This document shows positions 58,376 to 64,000 of a DNA stretch of 64,000 nt, one piece after another. This stretch comes from JBFWVJ01 sp050246795 (GTDB lineage Bacteria > Patescibacteriota > Gracilibacteria > JAUYGZ01), in contig JBFWVJ010000001.1 in NCBI GenBank assembly GCA_050246795.1, forward strand, positions 316,657 to 380,656, given 5' to 3'. Under the pieces are notes generated by a model. The model was not told where the DNA came from. It saw only the letters and a list, made by a program, of their open reading frames with translations, and searched no databases. Every line of letters begins with the position of its first letter. Position 1 is the stretch's first letter. The position numbers were made by a program, and so were the translations under genes.

Positions 58376-59767
58376 ATGAAAAAAGCTGAAATCATTCTTC
58401 GGTTGCTCAGAATTCCCTTCGATTTTTTGTCGGTGGTGTTAGCTTTTCTTTTCTCGTATTCCCTGCGAGCGCATCCCGAATTGATTTCTTCGGTTGGGTT
58501 GGAAGAGCCCTTGCTGCTGCCTCTTCATGACTTTCTTTGGTTTAGTGTTCAGGCTGGTTTGTTGGTCGTTGCCATCTTTGCCTGGGAGCGGATGTACAGT
58601 CTCAAGAAATCCTATCGTTTTCGAAAGGAGCTGCGGCGCATGCTGACGCTGACAGGAGCGGCTTATACGATCATTATTTTGTACTTCTTTTTGGTTGGGG
58701 TTCACTTCTTTTCCCGATTTATTCTGGGGATTTCCTTTGTGCTGGCGATAGCGTTCATGCTCTTTTTTCGCTTGGTCCTTCGGTTCGTACAGCACGCCTT
58801 TTGGCGCCGAAAGATCGGGCTTCGTCGAGTGCTTTTTATCGGTGAAGGAGCCATTCTTAAGCAACTGTCAGAGATCTGGAAGGAAGCCCTTGGTTTCCGA
58901 TTGGTAGGGAAATTATCGGATAAGCCAGGAACTGATGACGGATTGAAGTTATTGGGAAAATATGAGGATTTGGAAAAGATCGTGAATCAGCAGGAAATCG
59001 ATGAAGTCGTCCAGGTCTCTCATGTGAAGAACGCGGCTGAAATCGTCGAGTTTTGCCAGCTCAATCACCTCGAGTATCGATTTATTCCGGATATGCTTGA
59101 AGTACAGCGTACGAATACGGAAATTGATTTTGTGCAGGATATTCCCATCATTACGCTTCGGTCATCCGCGATCGACGGCTGGGCCAAGGTGGTGAAGCGG
59201 GCCACGGACATCCTTGGATCGAGCATTGGTTTGATGGTGTTGTCACCCGTATTTTTAACCATCGCGCTGGGGATCAAGCTCGGTGATCGGGGACCGGTGT
59301 TTTACAAGAGCAAGAGGGTTTCCAGAAATCGGGAGTTTTACATGTGGAAGTTTCGTTCCATGGTGGTGAACGCAGATCAGCTGAAAAAAGAGTTACTCGC
59401 TCAAAACAGGCGTGAAGGCCCTCTCTTCAAGATCGAAAACGATCCTCGGGTCACAAAATTCGGCCGATTTCTTCGCCGAACCACGCTGGATGAGCTGCCG
59501 CAGCTCTGGAATGTCCTCAAGGGAGAATTGAGCTTGGTGGGTCCTCGCGCGCACCTGCCGGAGGAAATTGCCCAGTATGAGAAGCACCACCGCAAGGTTT
59601 TGGCGATCAAAGCGGGGGTGACGGGATTGGCTCAGATTTCCGGACGCAGCAAGTTGGACTTTGAAAAAGAGGTAAAACTGGATGTCTACTACATCGAAAA
59701 CTGGTCGATTTGGATGGATATCAAAATCCTTTTTCAGACTTTTGGAGTGCTATTGGATGGGGAGTGA
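58376..59767 (+). CDS. Undecaprenyl-phosphate sugar-phosphotransferase (initiating glycosyltransferase)
   Basis: Loads the first sugar-phosphate onto undecaprenyl phosphate for surface glycan assembly. 463 residues: four to five N-terminal helices to about 140; a CoA-binding-like Rossmann domain (RRVLFIGEGAILKQL); a re-entrant helix ATDILGSSIGLMVLSP; and the catalytic region GPVFYKSKRVSRNREFYMWK, FRSMVVNADQLKKE, DPRVTKFGRFLRRTTLDELP, QLWNVLKGELSLVGPR and AGVTGLAQISGRSKLDF. The sugar (glucose or galactose type) is not determinable. It pairs functionally with GalU and UppP nearby. Confidence 0.94.
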   Translation: MKKAEIILRLLRIPFDFLSVVLAFLFSYSLRAHPELISSVGLEEPLLLPLHDFLWFSVQAGLLVVAIFAWERMYSLKKSYRFRKELRRMLTLTGAAYTIIILYFFLVGVHFFSRFILGISFVLAIAFMLFFRLVLRFVQHAFWRRKIGLRRVLFIGEGAILKQLSEIWKEALGFRLVGKLSDKPGTDDGLKLLGKYEDLEKIVNQQEIDEVVQVSHVKNAAEIVEFCQLNHLEYRFIPDMLEVQRTNTEIDFVQDIPIITLRSSAIDGWAKVVKRATDILGSSIGLMVLSPVFLTIALGIKLGDRGPVFYKSKRVSRNREFYMWKFRSMVVNADQLKKELLAQNRREGPLFKIENDPRVTKFGRFLRRTTLDELPQLWNVLKGELSLVGPRAHLPEEIAQYEKHHRKVLAIKAGVTGLAQISGRSKLDFEKEVKLDVYYIENWSIWMDIKILFQTFGVLLDGE

Positions 59768-59856
59768 TTCATTTTGACGGACATTTACAACAGGAGGCAT
59801 TCGCTTTGCTCTGTTTGGAGGAATATACTTGTTCAAATTCTTCTTATTTTTCATGT

Positions 59857-60144
59857 ATGTCAGAACTCAGAAAAGAAGCAGCCGCTCTTGAAAAAGCCAT
59901 TATCGATACGGTTCAGCAAGTGAAGCCGTTGACTCCTACGGAAGAGGATCAGTTAAAGGAGTGGCGAAGGAAGTTAGCTCTCATCAAGCAAAAGCTTGGT
60001 GTCGTTCTTACGTCTTCAGAGAGACTTCATGTCGTTTCCGATTCAACGGCTCCTAAAGCCTCCGGTGTTGCTGACCCCAACGCCCTTCTTCGTTTTTCAA
60101 ACGATTCTCAACAGGGTGTTGCCTTTCAATCAGACGGTCATTAG
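59857..60144 (+). CDS. Small coiled-coil protein of unknown function
   Basis: 95 residues. Helical first half MSELRKEAAALEKAIIDTVQ, QLKEWRRKLALIKQKLGVVL, then a loose Ser/Asn/Gln-rich end. No family recognised. ATG 59857 is chosen because upstream residues overlap the sugar transferase gene. Confidence 0.5.
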   Translation: MSELRKEAAALEKAIIDTVQQVKPLTPTEEDQLKEWRRKLALIKQKLGVVLTSSERLHVVSDSTAPKASGVADPNALLRFSNDSQQGVAFQSDGH

Positions 60145-60238
60145 AAAATTGATATGTCCTTTGTTGTCGCTATTTTTCGACATCAATTGCTTTGATCAGC
60201 GTAAAGCTCGATTAAAATTTAGGTCCTTTTTTCACCCT

Positions 60239-60496
60239 ATGAATCCATCAGAAAGCCTTGAAGACCGTATAGAGAGATTGCGTCCAAAAACGCCGCCATC
60301 AAGTGTGCCTCCAAAAAAACCAGAGATGGTTGTTCTCACGAGGAGCCAATTAGAAATGTTGAATTTATCTGATGCTCAGAAGGCGGTATTGGATCAGATT
60401 ATTGCTGGGAGGGTGGAGGTTAGAACTCAGGTCGGCGATGTTTTGATAAAGCCACTTTCCTCCTCATCAGATAGGTATTTTCATCAGCCTTTATAG
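60239..60496 (+). CDS. Small hydrophilic protein of unknown function
   Basis: 85 residues: MNPSESLEDRIERLRPKTPP, a Pro/Lys linker, then TRSQLEMLNLSDAQKAVLDQ, IIAGRVEVRTQVGDVLIKPL. The paired helices and following beta strand look like a folded domain, but it is not recognised. A strong terminator follows. Confidence 0.5.
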   Translation: MNPSESLEDRIERLRPKTPPSSVPPKKPEMVVLTRSQLEMLNLSDAQKAVLDQIIAGRVEVRTQVGDVLIKPLSSSSDRYFHQPL

Positions 60497-60534
60497 TTCT
60501 TGATTCTTCCCGGTCTCTTTTATGATGAATTGCT

Positions 60535-60567
60535 AAAAAACCCCTCTCATGTGAGAAGGGTTTTTTT
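60535..60567. terminator. Bidirectional intrinsic terminator between the small unknown gene and hppA
   Basis: AAAAAACCCCTCTC-atgt-GAGAAGGGTTTTTTT: a stem with one mismatch, flanked by six A and seven T, serving both converging genes. Confidence 0.88.
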
Positions 60568-60578
60568 AGTGAGGAATG

Positions 60579-62609
60579 CTAGAGAATCCCATTGGTGGAG
60601 AGGACTCCGGCGAAGATGAGGCTCACGATGGTCATGAGCTTGATGAGGATGTTGATGGATGGGCCAGAGGTGTCTTTGAAGGGATCACCGACCGTGTCGC
60701 CCACGACAGCGGCTTTGTGGGTATCAGATCCTTTACCGCCTAAGTGTCCAGCTTCGATGTATTTTTTGGCATTATCCCAAGCCCCTCCGGAGTTCGCCAT
60801 AGAGATGGCGAGCATGATCCCGGAGCAAAGAGATCCCGCGAGGAGTCCTCCGAGGGCTGCGGTACCGAGCAGGTATCCGACTAGGACAGGGGAGATGACG
60901 GCCATGAGACCAGGCGCGATCATTTCTTTCAAAGCGGCTTTGGTGGAGATATCCACACATCGAGCGGTGTCACCTTGAGCTGTCCCTTGGAGCAGACCTT
61001 TGATTTCTCGGAACTGTCGGCGGACTTCTTCGATCATCGCGAAGGCGGCACGGCCAACGGCTCCCATGGTCATGGCAGAGAAGATGAATGGCAGAACGGC
61101 TCCGAGCAGGAGTCCCATGATGACATTCGGATCAACCAGGTTGATGCTCTCCAATTTCGCTGAAGTGGCGTAGGCGGCGAAGAGGGCGAGCGCGGTGAGA
61201 GCGGCTGACCCGATCGCGAATCCTTTCCCAATAGCAGCGGTGGTATTTCCAGCAGCATCGAGAGCATCGGTTCGTTTGCGGATTTCTGGTCCGAGTTCGG
61301 CCATTTCCGCGATCCCTCCCGCATTGTCAGCCACGGGTCCGTAGGCGTCGATGGCCAAGGAAATTCCCAGGGTTGAGAGCATTCCTACTGCTGAGATGGC
61401 GATTCCGTACAGTCCGGCGAAGGTGTAGCTGATATAAATGGCGATGACGATACAGATCACTGGCAAGGCGGTGGATTTATATCCGAGGGCCAGGCCGGCG
61501 ATAATATTCGTCGCGCTGCCGGTTTCAGATGACTTAGCGAGCTGTTGCACTGGACTTCGTTCGGAAGAAGTGTAGTACTCGGTGATGAGTCCGATCAGGA
61601 TGCCTACGATGAGTCCGGCTACGAGGGCTATGAAAACGTTTAGTCCATCCGCGGCCAAGAAATACTGGCTTAAGAAATAAGCGGCAACCAGCATGAGGCC
61701 AGAGGCTACGAAAAGCCCTGTTTTGAGGGCAGTGTGAATATGTTTTTCACTTTTAGCTCGGACGAAGAAGGTGCCGATGATGGAGCAGACGATCCCCGCG
61801 GCAGCAATGGTGAGTGGTAAGTAAATCCCATTCATTTCAAAGGTGGTGTAGCCGATGACCATGGCGGCGATAATAGATCCGACATAGGATTCAAACAGGT
61901 CGGCTCCCATTCCGGCCACGTCACCAACGTTGTCGCCAACATTGTCAGCGATCACGGCAGGGTTTCTTGGATCGTCTTCAGGGATTCCGGCTTCGACTTT
62001 CCCAACGAGGTCAGCTCCCACATCGGCTGCCTTGGTATAGATCCCTCCTCCTACACGAGAGAAGAGTGCGATCGAGCTGGCTCCCAGAGCGAATCCCGTC
62101 AGGAGGTCCAGGACGGACGCGGTTTCGATTCCCAGTGATTGGTTGAGGAGGTAGTACATTCCCGTCAGTCCGAGAAGTCCAAGTCCTACCACGGAAAGCC
62201 CCATGGTCGCACCTGAGTTGAAGGCCACTCGCAGAGCGGCGGTCAAACTCTTTCGAGCGGCTTCAGTGGTTCTCACATTGGCAGCAGTAGCAGTTTTCAT
62301 TCCGAAGAATCCGGCTACGGCTGAACAAAGCGCACCCACGACGAAGGTAAGAGCGGTGTAGAGGCCTTCATTTAATTCTGTTCCGGGTTTGTCCAGGAAA
62401 ATGCCGAGGATAATGGCGACGACGACGACAAAGACTGCCAGCATGCGGTATTCACGCGACAAGAAGGCCATCGCACCAGTGGCGATTTGTTCACTAATAT
62501 GGGTCATTTTTTCATTTCCAGTCGGTTTTTTCTTGATGATGGAATTGAAAGTAAGAGCGGCGATCAGTCCGAGCAGACTTGCCAAAAGGGCGGCATAGAG
62601 AGGGACCAT
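60579..62609 (-). CDS. hppA: K+-dependent membrane pyrophosphatase (H+ or Na+ pump)
   Basis: Hydrolyses PPi and pumps ions across the membrane. 676 residues with about 16 helices. Catalytic motifs GGGIYTKAADVGADLVGKVE, DDPRNPAVIADNVGDNVGDV and MGADLFESYVGS; second acidic site DNAGGIAEMAEL; and KYIEAGHLGGKGSDTHKAAV, VVGDTVGDPFKDTSGPS. The segment GNTTAAIGKG has Ala where K+-independent enzymes have Lys, placing it in the K+-dependent group. Whether it moves H+ or Na+ cannot be read with confidence. Confidence 0.96.
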   Translation of the reverse strand: MVPLYAALLASLLGLIAALTFNSIIKKKPTGNEKMTHISEQIATGAMAFLSREYRMLAVFVVVVAIILGIFLDKPGTELNEGLYTALTFVVGALCSAVAGFFGMKTATAANVRTTEAARKSLTAALRVAFNSGATMGLSVVGLGLLGLTGMYYLLNQSLGIETASVLDLLTGFALGASSIALFSRVGGGIYTKAADVGADLVGKVEAGIPEDDPRNPAVIADNVGDNVGDVAGMGADLFESYVGSIIAAMVIGYTTFEMNGIYLPLTIAAAGIVCSIIGTFFVRAKSEKHIHTALKTGLFVASGLMLVAAYFLSQYFLAADGLNVFIALVAGLIVGILIGLITEYYTSSERSPVQQLAKSSETGSATNIIAGLALGYKSTALPVICIVIAIYISYTFAGLYGIAISAVGMLSTLGISLAIDAYGPVADNAGGIAEMAELGPEIRKRTDALDAAGNTTAAIGKGFAIGSAALTALALFAAYATSAKLESINLVDPNVIMGLLLGAVLPFIFSAMTMGAVGRAAFAMIEEVRRQFREIKGLLQGTAQGDTARCVDISTKAALKEMIAPGLMAVISPVLVGYLLGTAALGGLLAGSLCSGIMLAISMANSGGAWDNAKKYIEAGHLGGKGSDTHKAAVVGDTVGDPFKDTSGPSINILIKLMTIVSLIFAGVLSTNGIL

Positions 62610-62802
62610 GGAGAAAGGTGTTAAAAATAATGGATTTCGCGCCCAAATATAGCAAAATCGCGTTTTTAATACTAGAAAATTTTGTGAAATAATCTTTCTT
62701 CTGTGTCAATTGTGGTTGACGGGGGTGGGGGTTAGTTGGTAGGTGGTAGCTTTTTAGAGACTTAGCTTTTTAGGAAGTTAGCTTCGTTAGGAGGGAAGTC
62801 TA

Positions 62803-62894
62803 TCGTTCATCGTTCATCGTTCATTGTTTATTGTTTATTGTTTATTGTTCATTGTTCATTGTTCATTGTTCATTGTTCATTGTTCATTGTTCAT
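62803..62894. repeat. 7-bp minisatellite (TTCATTG), about 13 copies
   Basis: Head-to-tail TTCATCG, TTTATTG and TTCATTG units. The inverted form occurs at 38826-38862. The rest of the 62610-62963 gap holds a promoter-like region and no gene. Confidence 0.88.
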
Positions 62895-62937
62895 GATCTT
62901 GTTTGTCTCGAGAAGGGGTGTTATGTTCTGATTACAT

Positions 62938-62947
62938 TTTGTACAAA
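62938..62947 (+). promoter_or_regulatory. Possible operator before the Phd-like gene
   Basis: A perfect palindrome TTTGTACAAA, 16 bp before the ATG, as expected for autoregulation by an antitoxin. Similar in form to the operator at 18968-18979. Confidence 0.4.
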
Positions 62948-62963
62948 TAGCCACTCCTTCATT

Positions 62964-63215
62964 ATGCAAGTGTATAGTAAGACCCATGCACGTCAGAACT
63001 TTGCTTCGCTTTTCAACTCTGTTCGCTATGCGGGGAGTGTTGTGGGAATTGGAAGAGGAAAGATCAAGATGGGGAATAAGGTGCTTCCCGAAGTTCTGAT
63101 GGTCAAAATGCCGACTCCTGAGGACATCACGGAATTAAAAAAGAGTCCGCTTGGATTTCATGAGGCGATGAAGAAGTGGTTGTTGGAAAGACTGGTAGAG
63201 GAATTTGAGAAATAA
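62964..63215 (+). CDS. Phd/YefM-like antitoxin without a partner toxin
   Basis: 83 residues. The N-terminal Phd/YefM DNA-binding pattern is visible: MQVYSKTHARQNFASLFNSV, then GSVVGIGRGKIKMGNKVLPE, and a helical end HEAMKKWLLERLVEEFE. No toxin gene follows: a 15-bp terminator comes within 5 bp of the stop. It may be an orphan antitoxin or a repurposed repressor. ATG 62964 is chosen because the upstream frame is translated minisatellite. Confidence 0.6.
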   Translation: MQVYSKTHARQNFASLFNSVRYAGSVVGIGRGKIKMGNKVLPEVLMVKMPTPEDITELKKSPLGFHEAMKKWLLERLVEEFEK

Positions 63216-63219
63216 ATTA

Positions 63220-63258
63220 ATAAGAAGGCGAGGGTGGCTATCCTCGCCTTCTTATTTG
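63220..63258. terminator. Bidirectional intrinsic terminator
   Basis: A perfect 15-bp stem AATAAGAAGGCGAGG / CCTCGCCTTCTTATT with an 8-nt loop, between the converging Phd-like and YtxH-like genes. Confidence 0.92.
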
Positions 63259-63301
63259 ATGATTGATGCATTGAGGTGAGAAGATCGATTCTCGTCTTCG
63301 G

Positions 63302-63712
63302 TTATTTTTTCAATTTCTTCTTCACCTGCTTCATTTTCTTGGTGGCTGTTTTTTTGGCTGATTTGGCGGCTTTTCCGATTTCTTTTTTGGCGATTTTTGC
63401 ATCGCGCTTGATTTCTTTGACGGCCTTATCCTTCCATTCGTCGATTTTGTCTTTGGCCTGGTGGCCGTACTCTTTCCCATATTTTTCGGCTTCTTTTTTT
63501 ACATTCTTTCCAAATTTTTCTAAGGGGCCTTTTACGGTGTTCCAAAAATTTTTCGCCATTTCTTTGGCTTCTTCGGCGACGACTTCCGCTTTTTCTTCTC
63601 CGGATTTCTTGGTGCTGACCTTTCGGCGAACATCATCGCCTTTTTTGCTGGAAAAGAACATGCCAAAAACGGCCCCGGCGACAAAGGTGATGGCGGCAAG
63701 AAGTTTCTTCAT
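63302..63712 (-). CDS. YtxH-like lysine-rich membrane-anchored protein
   Basis: 136 residues: N-terminal anchor LLAAITFVAGAVFGMFFSSK followed by KKGDDVRRKVS, the YtxH/Gly-rich anchor pattern, then a very basic amphipathic helical tail (KKEAEKYGKEYGHQAKDKID; AKIAKKEIGKAAKSAKKTAT). The Lys-rich end resembles histone-like tails and might bind nucleic acid or polyanions at the membrane, but this is speculation. Confidence 0.75.
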   Translation of the reverse strand: MKKLLAAITFVAGAVFGMFFSSKKGDDVRRKVSTKKSGEEKAEVVAEEAKEMAKNFWNTVKGPLEKFGKNVKKEAEKYGKEYGHQAKDKIDEWKDKAVKEIKRDAKIAKKEIGKAAKSAKKTATKKMKQVKKKLKK

Positions 63713-63964
63713 AATGAGGGAATATTAGGAGGTAGTGCTGGCTTTTTTCATGATACTTTCTGGTGTTGAGGATTCAATGAAATGGAGTGGCGGAAAGTCA
63801 TAAAGTGTATGTTTAATGATACTCCTTCTGATAGGCCTTTGAACACGGAGTTGACTTTTGTCATAGATGACTGTGAACTAATTACAGACATTTAGGACAC
63901 CGTAGTTGAGTTTTTGTTTTGTGAGCTGGAATTTCAGGATTCCGAATAGGAGAGGAGGAAGAAA

Positions 63965-64000
63965 ATGTTTGGATTTTTGGGGACGTTTTTCATTGAAGTA
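63965..64000 (+). CDS. Possible start of a gene running off the window
   Basis: ATG 63965 opens MFGFLGTFFIEV to the last base. It is preceded by AGGAGAGGAGGAAG, the only strong Shine-Dalgarno-like tract noticed in the window; since other genes here lack one, this may be coincidence. Nothing else is supported in 63713-63964. Confidence 0.3.
   Translation, partial: MFGFLGTFFIEV

Noticed and set aside
1..64000. UGA recoding as glycine, as in Gracilibacteria and Absconditabacteria
   Set aside because: TGA ends several genes cleanly at overlapping start/stop pairs (24498, 18558), and no conserved protein is broken by in-frame TGA.
1..64000. tRNA or rRNA genes, prophage or insertion sequences
   Set aside because: No tRNA T-arm pattern with an acceptor stem, no rRNA segments, and no transposase, integrase or phage structural genes were found on either strand.

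Overview
The window looks like a piece of a small-genome Candidate Phyla Radiation (CPR/Patescibacteria) chromosome, most likely a Peregrinibacteria-type lineage. This is an inference from gene content, not from a marker phylogeny. The evidence is: a standard genetic code with TGA used as stop; many short uncharacterised membrane proteins; giant PKD-repeat surface proteins; VirB2-like, PrgI and VirB4-N-like proteins of a type IV secretion-like apparatus; a ComEC without its nuclease domain; PPi-based energy enzymes; and almost no recognisable Shine-Dalgarno sites. No rRNA, tRNA, CRISPR array, prophage, transposase or replication origin was seen.

Layout. 1-6.5 kb: Nif3-family protein (cut by the window edge), a class A penicillin-binding protein and FtsK. 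6.6-14.5 kb: a free-standing structured RNA of about 187 nt (6S-like), then minus-strand genes including a divergent archaeal-type GAPDH homologue, a 49-residue small protein, a DM13 protein, several unknowns and ComEC. 14.6-19.7 kb: a giant PGRP amidase/SpoIID wall protein, small membrane proteins and a RelB/MazF-type toxin-antitoxin pair. 19.7-23.3 kb: dUTPase and a secE-nusG-(unknown)-rplK-rplA block. 23.5-38.3 kb: a plus-strand run of four VirB2/TrbC-like membrane proteins, the fourth fused to a 2,007-residue PKD protein, then a second PKD protein and a membrane protein, facing a PrgI protein and a VirB4 N-terminal-domain protein. 38.5-45 kb: PPi-type phosphofructokinase, DNA polymerase III delta prime, a sugar isomerase-like protein, RNase Y behind an attenuator-like leader, and TatD. 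45-60 kb: surface glycan and envelope genes (methyltransferase/RgpF/WbsX-like fusion, Crp regulator, ABC exporter, RsmE, UppP, HtpX, LemA, nucleotidyltransferases, GalU, polyprenyl-phosphate sugar transferase) with a MazEF module. 60-64 kb: two small unknowns, a K+-dependent membrane pyrophosphatase, an orphan Phd-like antitoxin and a YtxH-like protein.

How the genes fit together. Wall synthesis (PBP, amidase/SpoIID, UppP), surface glycan assembly and the PKD/VirB2-like surface machine together describe a cell that invests heavily in its envelope. PPi-phosphofructokinase and the PPi-driven ion pump point to pyrophosphate as an energy currency.

The most unusual signal is in the DNA itself. 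Several families of short palindromic elements are scattered between and inside genes. The best one, a 41-47 bp module with a CCCC-TTAAAA-GGGG core, is bracketed in six copies by perfect inverted arms of 7-14 bp whose sequence differs at every locus. Two copies lie in frame inside protein genes. A separate 30 bp palindrome sits in frame in rsmE and galU. Seven- and nine-base minisatellites fill most intergenic gaps and also expand low-complexity protein tails. All repeat claims come from reading this window only.
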